Source of the DNA: Brevundimonas sp.
GTDB taxonomy: Bacteria > Pseudomonadota > Alphaproteobacteria > Caulobacterales > Caulobacteraceae
DNA length: 64,000 nucleotides
Assembly (NCBI RefSeq): GCF_016463485.1
Contig: NZ_JAEMRD010000003.1
Span: 1-64,000, forward strand
Reading direction: 5' to 3'
Under the pieces are notes generated by a model. It was given only the letters and a program-made list of their open reading frames with translations. It ran no database searches and was not told the DNA's origin. A program made the position numbers and the translations under genes. Numbering within the stretch: position 1 is the stretch's first letter; each line of letters begins with the position of its first letter. Positions 39,314-48,641 of the stretch are shown here, in pieces.

Positions 39314-40131
39314 TGGCCGGGTGCCTTCTTCATGCCGTCGATGATGGGCCGCATATCCGCGACATTGGGCAGGTGGGCAGTGAAACCGCCGTCGACCGAC
39401 AGGATCTGGCCGGTGACGTAGGAGCTCAGGTCCGAGGCCAGAAAAACGACCATGTTGGCGATGTCTCGCGGCGTACCCAGACGCGGCACCAGACAGTGGC
39501 TGAGAAAGATCTTCTGGATATGGGCGGGCAGCCGCTGCTCCAAACCGGGCTGGATGATCAGGCCGGCGGCGATCGCGTTCACCCGGATGCCCCGGGGGCT
39601 GTAGCCGGTCGCCATGTGGCGGGTCAGGGCATTCACCGCCGCCTTGGAGGCCGCATAGGCGAAATTGCTGACGTCTCCCGACAAGGACTGGCCCGACGAG
39701 ATGTTGATGATCGAGCCCCCGCCCCGCTCCAGCATCGACGGGATCGCGTATTTGCAGAACAGCATCGGCGCGCGGGCATTGATCGACTGGACCTGATCCC
39801 AAAGCTCGACGGCCATGTCGGGAATGTCGAGATCGCGCGATGAATAGCCGGTCGCCCCGGCGTTGTTGTCGAGGATGTCGACGCCACCGAAGGTCTCGAC
39901 CGCGAACGCGACGACGGCGCGAATGTCGTCCTCCGAGGTGATGTCCCCGGCCTTGCAGGCGACGTCGTACCCCTGCCCCTTCAAGCCATCCGTCACAGCC
40001 TGAAGCTCGGGCGCGCGCAGGTCGGTCAGCACGACCCGCGCGCCTTGTTCCGCCAGGGCCAGGGCCGTTTCAGAACCGATCGATCCCGCCGCGCCGGTGA
40101 CCAGCGCCACCTTCCCGTCAAGCAATCCCAT
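39304..40131 (-). CDS. SDR family oxidoreductase
   Basis: KVALVTGAAGSIGSETALALAEQGA; NNAGA; YAASKAAVNAL. Confidence 0.94.
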   Translation of the reverse strand: MGLLDGKVALVTGAAGSIGSETALALAEQGARVVLTDLRAPELQAVTDGLKGQGYDVACKAGDITSEDDIRAVVAFAVETFGGVDILDNNAGATGYSSRDLDIPDMAVELWDQVQSINARAPMLFCKYAIPSMLERGGGSIINISSGQSLSGDVSNFAYAASKAAVNALTRHMATGYSPRGIRVNAIAAGLIIQPGLEQRLPAHIQKIFLSHCLVPRLGTPRDIANMVVFLASDLSSYVTGQILSVDGGFTAHLPNVADMRPIIDGMKKAPGQWS

Positions 40132-40158
40132 AGTCTTCTCCCCGTCGATTCGTCGGCT

Positions 40159-40971
40159 TCAGCCGCCCTGTTGTTCCATCTCGGCCACGTTCGGCGGCCG
40201 CGACTGATAGCCCGGCATATGCAGGCCTCCGTCGACATTGATCATTTCGCCGGTGACGAAGCGCGACATCTCCGACGCCAGGAAGACCGCGACGGGCGCG
40301 ACGTCCTCCTCCGGGTCGCCGTTCCTCAGCAGAGGTTTTCTGGACGCCGCCATCTCGGCAAAGCCCGGCGTCGCCTCGGCCATGCGATGGAACACCGTGC
40401 CCATGGCGGCGGGCGACAACAGATTGACCCGGATATTGAACCGGCCCCACTCGTGCGCCGCACTGCGGGTCAGGCCACGCAGCGCCGATTTGGTGATGTT
40501 GTAGTCGGAGTTCAGCCAAGCGGCCGTCTCGACGTCGATCGAATAGAAGTTGATGATCGATCCGCCGCCGCGCGCCGCCATGTGAGGCCTCGCCGCCTGC
40601 ATCGACCACCATCCGGCCCACAAGCCCGAATGCAGTGTGGCATCCAGCATCTCGTCGGTCTTGTGCTCCAGCAGCACCTTGGGGCTGAGGGTGAAGGCGT
40701 TGTTGACCAGGATGTCGATGCCGCCGAACAGCTCGACGGTCTTTTCGACCGCGCCCTGGATCTGTTCCTTGATGCGCACATCGGCCTTGATGACCTCCGC
40801 CCGTCCGCCGAGTTCCTCGGTCAGTTCCTGTTTGATTGAGGCACAGTAGTCGTCGTTGAACTCGGCGACGACGACCGTCGCCCCCTCGCGGATGAATTTG
40901 CGGGCGATACCCCGTCCGATGCCGCCGCCGCCGCCGGTAATCAGGGCGACCTTGCCGTCGAGCAATGCCAT
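40159..40971 (-). CDS. SDR family oxidoreductase
   Basis: KVALITGGGGGIGRGIARKFI; NNAFT; YNITKSALRGL. Confidence 0.94.
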   Translation of the reverse strand: MALLDGKVALITGGGGGIGRGIARKFIREGATVVVAEFNDDYCASIKQELTEELGGRAEVIKADVRIKEQIQGAVEKTVELFGGIDILVNNAFTLSPKVLLEHKTDEMLDATLHSGLWAGWWSMQAARPHMAARGGGSIINFYSIDVETAAWLNSDYNITKSALRGLTRSAAHEWGRFNIRVNLLSPAAMGTVFHRMAEATPGFAEMAASRKPLLRNGDPEEDVAPVAVFLASEMSRFVTGEMINVDGGLHMPGYQSRPPNVAEMEQQGG

Positions 40972-41885
40972 CAGCGAAGTTCCTCAGGCGTGCGAATGGT
41001 CGTGCCCAGGATCGGGCCGACCAGTTCATGTCCCCAGTAGCTGAGCCTTTCGGCGTTCAGCTCGAACGGGTCGCCGGGCCAGGGATGGGTCTCGGCGATC
41101 ACCTCGACGGCAAAGCCCGAGGGGGTAAAATGATAGAAGGAGAAATGCGGGTCCTGGGTGTGCTGGCCCAGGGTCATCTGGACCTGGATCTGGCGCTTGT
41201 TGACGATGTCCCAGGTCTCGCCGACATCGCGCAGGTCGCCGGTCAGCAGACCCATATGCTGGATGCCCATCCGGCCTGGCGCATGGCCGTAACCGATATC
41301 GTGGCTGGTGAGATTGTTCAGCCCGGCGCGATAGAAGCCGGTCTTGCCTTTTCCGGCACCCGAACCATACCACTGGAAGCCCATGATGTTGATCAGGAAA
41401 TTGTCCAGCTCCGGTCCGTACTCCGGCGTCATCACCACGACGTGGCCAAAGCCCCGGCCGTAGGTGTTGAAGCCGCCGTGGCGCCTGCCGGGCACGAACG
41501 AATCCGGTTCGCCCTTCTGGCCGTAGAAGAGTTCATACTGATAGCCTACCGGATCCTTGAACCGGACCACGTCGCGGACGGCGCGGCGGGCGCGCAGGTC
41601 GTCGGTCCCGTGTTCGACGGCGATCCCCGCGTCTTCCAGCTTTTTCACCGCCTTCTCGAAGGCGATGCGGTTTACGCATTCCCAGCCGATATAGGCTAGC
41701 TTGTCGATCGGGCCGGGCTGGAAGGCGAACCGGTAGCGCCGGTCGTCCATGCGCAGATAGAGCGCGTCGGGCTCGTCCTCGGGTGACTTGGCGATCGCGA
41801 GGCCAAGCACCTCGGGGCCGTAGCTGCGCCAGGCGTCGATGTTGGGGCTTTCAAAGCCCAGATAGCCGATACCCCGGATATCCAT
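40971..41885 (-). CDS. Type I extradiol dioxygenase (VOC superfamily, BphC/HsaC-like)
   Basis: H148 (GFGHVV), H210 (GIQHMG), E261 (GFAVEVIAE) plus H195, H242, Y251 match the BphC active-site layout (H146/H210/E260, H195/H241/Y250). Confidence 0.9.
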   Translation of the reverse strand: MDIRGIGYLGFESPNIDAWRSYGPEVLGLAIAKSPEDEPDALYLRMDDRRYRFAFQPGPIDKLAYIGWECVNRIAFEKAVKKLEDAGIAVEHGTDDLRARRAVRDVVRFKDPVGYQYELFYGQKGEPDSFVPGRRHGGFNTYGRGFGHVVVMTPEYGPELDNFLINIMGFQWYGSGAGKGKTGFYRAGLNNLTSHDIGYGHAPGRMGIQHMGLLTGDLRDVGETWDIVNKRQIQVQMTLGQHTQDPHFSFYHFTPSGFAVEVIAETHPWPGDPFELNAERLSYWGHELVGPILGTTIRTPEELR

Positions 41886-41912
41886 GGTCAGATCCTCAAG
41901 TCTTGCGGTGGG

Positions 41913-42671
41913 CTAACAGGCGGTCGTGCCGCCATCGATGACGATGTCGGCACCGGTGATGAAGGCGGCTTCGTCCGAGGCCAGGAAGGCAGCCATGCCG
42001 ACCACGTCCTCCGGCTCGCCGGGGCGGCCAATGGGGATGCCGGCGATCAGCCCGGCCCGCACCGCAGGGTTCTCGACGAAGGCGCGAGTGCCGGGGGTGA
42101 TGACGAAGCCGGGGCTGATGGAGTTGGCGCGAATGCCCAGCGGGGCACCTTCCAGCGCCATCTGGCGGGTCATGGCGATGACGCCGCCCTTGGTTGCGTT
42201 GTGGGCGACGGTGCCGTTGCCGCGCGAGCCCTGCCAGCCGGCCGTCGAGGCGACGTTGATGATCGCGCCGCCCTGTCTGGCCAGATGCGGCCAGGCGTAT
42301 TTGGTGGTCAGGAAGACGAGGTCGAGTTCGTTCCGGATCGTGAACCGCCAGTCCTCGACCGACAGGTCCGCGATGGAGCCGAACTTCGCGGCCGAGGCGT
42401 TATTGTAGACAATGTCGATCCGGCCGTAGGTCGAGACGGCCTTGTCGATCCAGGCCTGAGCGCCCTCGGGGTCGCCGAGATCGCAGACCATGCTGATCAT
42501 GACGCCGCCGGCCTCTGCGACCAGTCGCGCGGTCTCCGCGTCGGCCTCGGCGTTGACGTCGCAGCCGACGACGATAGCGCCGTCGGCGACGAAGCGGAGT
42601 GCCGCCGCCCGGCCCTGCCCGCCCCCAGTGCCCGAGATAAGGGCGACACGGCCTTCCAGACGACGGGTCAT
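41913..42671 (-). CDS. SDR family oxidoreductase
   Basis: RVALISGTGGGQGRAAALRFVADGA; YNNASA; HNATKGGVIAM. Confidence 0.93.
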   Translation of the reverse strand: MTRRLEGRVALISGTGGGQGRAAALRFVADGAIVVGCDVNAEADAETARLVAEAGGVMISMVCDLGDPEGAQAWIDKAVSTYGRIDIVYNNASAAKFGSIADLSVEDWRFTIRNELDLVFLTTKYAWPHLARQGGAIINVASTAGWQGSRGNGTVAHNATKGGVIAMTRQMALEGAPLGIRANSISPGFVITPGTRAFVENPAVRAGLIAGIPIGRPGEPEDVVGMAAFLASDEAAFITGADIVIDGGTTAC

Positions 42672-44053
42672 GCCGTTGTCTCCGCCTGGGCGTCTCGCGC
42701 GTCGAGAGCCGTGCGGATCGCGGCGTGTTTCTCGCGCGTCAATGGATAGGTAAAGGACAGCCAGGCACCGAGCAGGAACAGCACCGCCGACGGACCGGCG
42801 AACACCATCTCCAACCCGGAGATGGCCTCGGGCGTATTGGCGGTCATCAGTGCGGGCTTGTACCCGACCATGGCCAGAGCCGCGAAGGAAAGGCCGACCG
42901 CCAGCGCACCGCCCAGCTTCCAGCTGCTGATGAGCAGGGCATAGAGGACGCCGGTCTGGTCCGAGCCGGTGTCCAGCCTCAGTTCGTCGCCTGCATCCGC
43001 CATCATCGCACGGGGCAGAAGGTTGAAGGCCCCGAACGACAGACCCCAGCCCATCATGCCCAGTGAGACGGCGACGAGATTTCCATCCGGCAGGAAGACG
43101 AAGGCGACGCTGACAATCGCCGCCAGCAGCCCTGTGATCCCCAGTACGAAATGCTTGTCTAGCCGCCGCGCCAGCCAGGCCACGGCAGGGACGGTGATCA
43201 TCGCCGTAACCACTTGCGCGATCAGGACGACACCGATGGCGCTACGATCCAGACCCTTGGCGGCCGTGACGAAAAAGACCAGCATGGCCGAGGCCGTACC
43301 GAAGCCCAAGCCGAACAGCAGGTCGATGGCGGCGATGCGGAACACCGCCTTCCGTCCCACGACGGCGAGATACTCTTTGATCCCGACGATATGACGCTGG
43401 GCGGAAGCGGCGGCTTCCGGCACCCGCCAGGCGGCCAGGGCGACAGCGGGGGCCATCAGGACGATGATGATCCAGCCCATGATCTGGGTCGGGGCCATGC
43501 CGGTGTCGCCGAGCGACTTCAACAGGATGGGAAAGCCCATGACCGTCAGAATGCCCAGCAGCGACGCGAACTGCAGCCAGGCATAGACGCGGGACCGCCC
43601 GTCGTAGCTGGCCGCCAGTCCCGACGCCAAGGCCAGTTGTGCAAGAGACAGGACCGACCAGCCGAGAAAGGCCGCCGTCAGGGTCAGCAGCAGATAGATC
43701 GGCCCAACACCCGGCTTGGCCATGAACAGTAGATAGACCGCCAACATCAGGGCCGGTGCCCCGAAGATCAGCCACGGCCGGTAGCGGCCCCAGCGACTGC
43801 GGGTCCGGTCCATGGCAGCCCCGATCAGGGGATCGACCACGATGTCGAAGATGCGCACACCGGTGAAAATCAGGCCGATCACGGCCAGCGGCAGGCCCAG
43901 CACGGTCGCGTAATGCTCGGGGATCATCACGACCAGCGGCAGCGACAGGGCCGTCAGCGGAATACCCATGAGGGACAGCGACAACAGCCCCGGCAGCTTG
44001 CGTCCGCCTGCGGGCGTGGCCGCCGGGTTCGCCGCGGCGGAGGGCGCGGTCAT
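42668..44053 (-). CDS. MFS transporter (GPH/melibiose-type sugar:cation symporter family)
   Basis: FDIVVDPLIGAAMDRTRSRWGRYRPWLIFGAPALML motif. Confidence 0.92.
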   Translation of the reverse strand: MTAPSAAANPAATPAGGRKLPGLLSLSLMGIPLTALSLPLVVMIPEHYATVLGLPLAVIGLIFTGVRIFDIVVDPLIGAAMDRTRSRWGRYRPWLIFGAPALMLAVYLLFMAKPGVGPIYLLLTLTAAFLGWSVLSLAQLALASGLAASYDGRSRVYAWLQFASLLGILTVMGFPILLKSLGDTGMAPTQIMGWIIIVLMAPAVALAAWRVPEAAASAQRHIVGIKEYLAVVGRKAVFRIAAIDLLFGLGFGTASAMLVFFVTAAKGLDRSAIGVVLIAQVVTAMITVPAVAWLARRLDKHFVLGITGLLAAIVSVAFVFLPDGNLVAVSLGMMGWGLSFGAFNLLPRAMMADAGDELRLDTGSDQTGVLYALLISSWKLGGALAVGLSFAALAMVGYKPALMTANTPEAISGLEMVFAGPSAVLFLLGAWLSFTYPLTREKHAAIRTALDARDAQAETTA

Positions 44054-44274
44054 CCCGCGACCGGTTCCACGATCAGGGCCGATTGCGGGCAGGACTCGGC
44101 GCCTTCGATGGCCCGTTCCAGCAGTTCCGGCGGCACGATCTCCGTCGTCAGGACCACCAGCCCGCCTTCGAGCTGATAGATCTCAGGGCAGATCTCGACG
44201 CACGTCCCATAGCCGCAGCACGAACCGCGATCGGCGACCACGCGATGGGCGATAGCTTGTGAACTCATAGTCAT
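44050..44274 (-). CDS. P450-type ferredoxin with CxxYxxC...CP motif (probably 3Fe-4S)
   Basis: VVADRGSCCGYGTCVEICPEIYQLEGGLVVL...AESCPQSALIVE; stop overlaps MFS start. Confidence 0.88.
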   Translation of the reverse strand: MTMSSQAIAHRVVADRGSCCGYGTCVEICPEIYQLEGGLVVLTTEIVPPELLERAIEGAESCPQSALIVEPVAG

Positions 44275-44416
44275 CCTCCGTGCCGGGAGTCCCTTGGGGA
44301 CTTCTCCGGGGGCGCTCGGCCCATCGTTCCTCGTTGAATCGAACAGTTGCATTTTCTATACAGAAATGCCACCTCTGTTCAAAATTATATGGCGCAAGTC
44401 GCCGCGGAGGACAACT

Positions 44417-45793
44417 ATGCTGGACCGGACACGGACAACGCTTTCGGACGGGACGACGATCGACGATCTGATCAATGTGCAGACCCGAGAGGTACAGCTG
44501 CGCGCGATCTCGGATCCCGAACTCTACGACATCGAAATGCGCAAGGTGTTCGGCAAGACCTGGCTCTTGCTGGGTCACGAGAGCGAGATTCCGGCCTCGG
44601 GCGACTTCATTACCCGGCTGATGGGATCCGACCCCGTTCTGATCACGCGTCAGAAGGACGAGACCATCAAGGTCATGCTGAACGTCTGCCCGCACCGGGG
44701 CATGCGCGTGTGCGTCAACGACGCCGGCAACGCCAAGGTCCACACCTGCATCTATCATGGCTGGGCGTTCAAGAACGACGGCGACTTCATCGGCGCGCCC
44801 GTCGCCGGCGAGAAGATGCACGGCGACATCCTGCCCAAGGAAAAGCTCGGCCTGACCCAGGCGCGCGTCCACATCTACGGCGGCCTGATCTTCGCCACCT
44901 GGAATTTCGAAGGCCCCTCGTTCGACGAATTCCTCGGCGAGATGAAGTGGTACTACGACATGCTGTTCTGCCGGACGGACAACGGCCTTGAGGTCCTGGG
45001 TCCGCCGCAGCGCTTCACCATCAAGGCCAACTGGAAGACGGCCTGCGAGCAGTCCGCCTCCGACGGTTTCCACACGCTGACGCTCCACCGCTGGCTGGGC
45101 GAGTTCGCCAAATTCGGCGATGGCGACCTGACCACCTCGATGTACGGCACCGAAGTGAGCTCCCTGCAAGGTCACTCCCTGCGCTGCATGCCCGTGGCGA
45201 ACAAGTTCAAGCAGGCCAAGGATTTCCGGGACGGAAACCTGACGATCGCCGAGAAGCTGGCTATCGTGCCGCCCCCCGGTATCACCAAGGAAATGCTGCC
45301 CGAACTGGTCCGCAACCTGACGCCGGAACAGCTGGGCCTGCTGGTCGACAGCCCGCCCCAGGTCGGAGGAATGTTCCCCAACGTCCTGATCGCCTTCATT
45401 TATGTGCCCCAGCCGGACGGCGAGATCATCGGCCTGACCTCGCTGCACACCTATATCCCCAAGGGCCCGGACGAGCTGGAGTTCTGCAACTACATCCTCG
45501 CTGAAAAGGACGCCCCCGAGGAGCACAAGCAGAAGGCGCTGCAGTTCGCGGTACGCATGCTGGGTACCTCCGGCATGGTCGAACAGGACGATTCCGACAC
45601 GTGGCCGCATATCACCCAGACCGCCAAGGGTGCCGCCGCTCGCAATGTCACGATGAAGTATCAGGCCGTCTGCACCACCCCGCCACGGCCCGACTGGCCC
45701 GGTCCGGCCCTGGTCTACGAAGGCTTCACCAAGGACGACACCCAGTGGAACTGGTGGCTGGCCTATCGCGACCTGATGAACGCCCCGGCTTGA
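44417..45793 (+). CDS. Rieske aromatic ring-hydroxylating oxygenase, alpha subunit
   Basis: CPHRGMRVCVNDAGNAKVHTCIYHGWAF Rieske CxH-CxxH motif; SASDGFHTLTLH mononuclear iron site. Confidence 0.95.
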   Translation: MLDRTRTTLSDGTTIDDLINVQTREVQLRAISDPELYDIEMRKVFGKTWLLLGHESEIPASGDFITRLMGSDPVLITRQKDETIKVMLNVCPHRGMRVCVNDAGNAKVHTCIYHGWAFKNDGDFIGAPVAGEKMHGDILPKEKLGLTQARVHIYGGLIFATWNFEGPSFDEFLGEMKWYYDMLFCRTDNGLEVLGPPQRFTIKANWKTACEQSASDGFHTLTLHRWLGEFAKFGDGDLTTSMYGTEVSSLQGHSLRCMPVANKFKQAKDFRDGNLTIAEKLAIVPPPGITKEMLPELVRNLTPEQLGLLVDSPPQVGGMFPNVLIAFIYVPQPDGEIIGLTSLHTYIPKGPDELEFCNYILAEKDAPEEHKQKALQFAVRMLGTSGMVEQDDSDTWPHITQTAKGAAARNVTMKYQAVCTTPPRPDWPGPALVYEGFTKDDTQWNWWLAYRDLMNAPA

Positions 45794-45824
45794 TCATCGC
45801 AGACATCATCAGGATACCATCGCC

Positions 45825-46406
45825 ATGACCATGAACGCCGTCATCCCCACCGACGTCAGCGTCGCCGAGGAGGCTCCCTTCCGTCCCAACCGCGTGCCGG
45901 TCGGGTCGCCCGCCTACAACCAGATCGCCGAGTTCCTGTACGAGGAGGCCTGGCTGCTGGACGAGATCCGCCTGAAGGACTGGGTCGCGCGGCTCGATAT
46001 CGACCTGCGCTACACCTGCCCGGTACGCCAGACCCGGTCTCTGAAGCATCATTCGCAGTCAATCGTCCGGACCGTGATGCATTTCGACGAGACCTACGCC
46101 TCGATCCGCGGTCGGGTGGGCCGGATCACCGACACCCAGAGCGCCTGGGCCGAGGATCCGCCCTCGCGTACGCGCCGTCTGGTGACCAACATCCTGGTCG
46201 AATCGACCGACGATCCGGACGAATTCGAGGTGAAGAGCTATCTGCTTTGCAGCCGCAGCCGGTTCGAGGAGACGACGTTGCTGATGCTCAGCTGCGTCCG
46301 CCACGACCTGCTGCGTCGTCATGGTGCCAGCTTCAAACTGGCCCGTCGCGAGATCATCGTCGACCAGACGGTGCTCGGCTTCCCGAACCTCGCCATCTTC
46401 CTCTGA
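45825..46406 (+). CDS. Aromatic ring-hydroxylating oxygenase, beta subunit
   Basis: IAEFLYEEAWLLDEIRLKDWVARLDIDLRYTCPVRQTR; directly downstream of alpha; TNILVE and LARREIIVDQTVL. Confidence 0.93.
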   Translation: MTMNAVIPTDVSVAEEAPFRPNRVPVGSPAYNQIAEFLYEEAWLLDEIRLKDWVARLDIDLRYTCPVRQTRSLKHHSQSIVRTVMHFDETYASIRGRVGRITDTQSAWAEDPPSRTRRLVTNILVESTDDPDEFEVKSYLLCSRSRFEETTLLMLSCVRHDLLRRHGASFKLARREIIVDQTVLGFPNLAIFL

Positions 46407-46493
46407 CGTGACGCCACACTGACGTCGGCGCCGCCCGGATCGACCGCGCGAGCGCCGACGCGTGCCTCACACTCCCGATATCAGGAGCCGCCC

Positions 46494-47420
46494 ATGCGCG
46501 CCGCCGTCATCTCCGGCAACGGATCCGCCCCGGTCCTTCAGGACTTCCCCGAACCGACGGCCCAGGAGGGATGTGTCCTGATCGAGGTCGATACGGCGGG
46601 GCTGGGCGGCTGGGACGTGCTGGGCGCCTATCGCCTGGGCGTTCAGTATCCGTGCGTGATCCGGGGCGAAGGCGTCGGCCGCGCCGAGGACGGTCGCCGG
46701 GTCTATTTCGGCGAGCGTTCGGTCGCACCCTGGGGCGCGTGGGCGGAGAAGACCATCGTCCCCGTCGCTGAGGTCTGGGACGTACCCGACGACATCGACG
46801 ATCGCACCGCCGTCACCATGGGTATCGCCGGCACCGGCATCCTGATCCCGCTGGAGGCCGCAGAGATCCAGCCGGGCGAGAGCGTTCTGATCCTGGGTGC
46901 CACCGGGGTCCTGGGCCAGATCGGCCTGCAACTCGCCAGAACTTTGGGGGCCGGCCGAGTGGTTGCCGCCGCCCGCAGCCAGGCCGGGCTTGACCGCCTG
47001 ATGGAACGAGGCCTCGCCGACGCCGTCGTGGCCATGGGCGGCGACTACGACACCGAAGCGCTCAAGGTTGCTTCGGGCGGGGACGGGTTTGATGTCGTCC
47101 TCGATCTCGTCTTCGGCAAGCCCTTCCTGTCGGCGGTCAAGGCCACGAAATGGGGTGCCCGCCTGATCACCATCGGCACGGGCGCGGGCCGCACGGTGGA
47201 GCTCAATATCGGCGACCTGCTGTTCCGGACCCTGACCTGTATCGGCACCGGCCAGCGCCCGGCGGCCGACCGCGAGCAGATCTGGCGACGACTGCTGGCC
47301 ATGCAGAAGGATCAGGCGATCGAGGTCGACTACATCGACTATGACTTCGCGGATTCCGCCGACGCCTGGACCGCCCAGGTATCAGGCCCCCACGCCAAGA
47401 TCACGGCGAAGGTCCGCTGA
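46494..47420 (+). CDS. Zinc-type/quinone oxidoreductase-like MDR family protein
   Basis: QPGESVLILGATGVLGQIGLQLARTLGAGRVVAAARSQAGLDRL. Confidence 0.9.
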   Translation: MRAAVISGNGSAPVLQDFPEPTAQEGCVLIEVDTAGLGGWDVLGAYRLGVQYPCVIRGEGVGRAEDGRRVYFGERSVAPWGAWAEKTIVPVAEVWDVPDDIDDRTAVTMGIAGTGILIPLEAAEIQPGESVLILGATGVLGQIGLQLARTLGAGRVVAAARSQAGLDRLMERGLADAVVAMGGDYDTEALKVASGGDGFDVVLDLVFGKPFLSAVKATKWGARLITIGTGAGRTVELNIGDLLFRTLTCIGTGQRPAADREQIWRRLLAMQKDQAIEVDYIDYDFADSADAWTAQVSGPHAKITAKVR

Positions 47421-47425
47421 TGACG

Positions 47426-47457
47426 GTCGCGGAGGGTGCGCACATCCTCCGCGACCA
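47426..47457. other. 11 bp perfect stem-loop between convergent genes (possible bidirectional terminator)
   Basis: GGTCGCGGAGG-N10-CCTCCGCGACC, no T-tract. Confidence 0.5.
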
Positions 47458-47470
47458 TCGTCGGTCGGCG

Positions 47471-48019
47471 TCAGCCGGCCGCCAACGCCTTGTCGATCGC
47501 ACCGACCAGTCGAGGATCGGCGGCACCGATGTCGGGGGCAAACCGGTCGATGACCTGACCGTCACGGCCGACCAGGAATTTCTCGAAATTCCACACCACC
47601 TCGCCGGGTCCACTCGTCGCGATGCCATAGCCGTTCAGACGCTCGCGCATCGGGCCATCGCCGACGGCCTCGGCCTTGGCCGCCGTCAGGCCGGCATAGA
47701 GCGGGTGGATGTCCTCGCCCTTGACGCTGATCTTGGAATACAGCGGAAAGGTCACGTCGAAGCTGGTCTGGCAGAAGCTCGCGATCTCCTCGTCCGTCCC
47801 CGGCTCCTGACCGTTGAAGTTGTTCGCCGGAAACGCCAGCACTTCGAGGCCGTCCGCCGCCTTGGCGCGATACAGGGCCTCGAGCCCTTCGTATTGCGGC
47901 GTAAGCCCGCATTTCGACGCGACATTGACGATCAGCAGAACCTTGCCGGCATGGTCGGCCAGGGTGTCCGACCCGCCGTCGTTTCGGGTCAGGGGAATGG
48001 CGGTGATCGCGTCGCTCAT
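47471..48019 (-). CDS. Glutathione peroxidase
   Basis: VLLIVNVASKCGLTPQYEGLEALYRAKAADGLEVLAFPANNFNGQEPGTDEEIASFC; VVWNFEKFLVGRDG. Confidence 0.96.
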   Translation of the reverse strand: MSDAITAIPLTRNDGGSDTLADHAGKVLLIVNVASKCGLTPQYEGLEALYRAKAADGLEVLAFPANNFNGQEPGTDEEIASFCQTSFDVTFPLYSKISVKGEDIHPLYAGLTAAKAEAVGDGPMRERLNGYGIATSGPGEVVWNFEKFLVGRDGQVIDRFAPDIGAADPRLVGAIDKALAAG

Positions 48020-48137
48020 GTCGGCTCCATCAGGTCTGGACGGCGGTCGCCGCCTTGCCCGGAAACCCTAGCAAATCGCCCCCGGACCGCGCTCGAAATC
48101 CGGCTTTCCACGCCCGATATCGAAGGAAAATAAGGCC

Positions 48138-48536
48138 ATGAAACGCGCTCCGATAGACATCGTCGGCGACTTCCTCGACGTCTGGTCCGCAGGGCCCGAA
48201 CCGCTGGAAGCCGCGATCCGCGACCTGTTCCGACCCGACACCGAATGGGTCAACATGGGCCTGTCGAAAAGCGTCGGTGCCGACGAGGCCCTGGCCATGG
48301 GTGCGAAATTCGAGGCGGCCATGGGTTACGAGAAAATCCTGGTCGAGACCCTGCATATCGCCGCCCACGGCAATGTCGTTCTGACCGAACGGATGGACCG
48401 GCTGGTCGCCGCAGACGGCCGCGAGATCGGCGCCTTTGCCATTGCCGGGATTTTCGAGCTGGACGACGACGGCAAGCTGATCCGCTGGCGCGACTACACC
48501 GACCCGTCGGCGATTGCGCTGATTCACGGCCATTGA
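48138..48536 (+). CDS. Limonene-1,2-epoxide hydrolase-like protein
   Basis: VVLTERMDRLVAADGREIGAFAIAGIFELDDDGKLIRWRDYTD resembles the LEH ERVD...WRDYFD catalytic segment. Confidence 0.82.
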   Translation: MKRAPIDIVGDFLDVWSAGPEPLEAAIRDLFRPDTEWVNMGLSKSVGADEALAMGAKFEAAMGYEKILVETLHIAAHGNVVLTERMDRLVAADGREIGAFAIAGIFELDDDGKLIRWRDYTDPSAIALIHGH

Positions 48537-48572
48537 ACGTAACCATCGTCTCTGTCCGATGGACATTTTGAT

Positions 48573-48587
48573 CAGAATGCTATTCTG
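48573..48587. promoter_or_regulatory. Perfect inverted repeat upstream of P450, candidate operator
   Basis: CAGAAT-GCT-ATTCTG. Confidence 0.55.
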
Positions 48588-48641
48588 TATTTGAAACAGA
48601 TCGCGCCCATGAGGCCGGCTAATTTGCGGGAAGGAAGACCG

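Noticed and set aside
44183-45610. 475 aa minus-strand ORF
   Set aside because: Antisense to the Rieske alpha subunit; overlaps the ferredoxin gene in another frame
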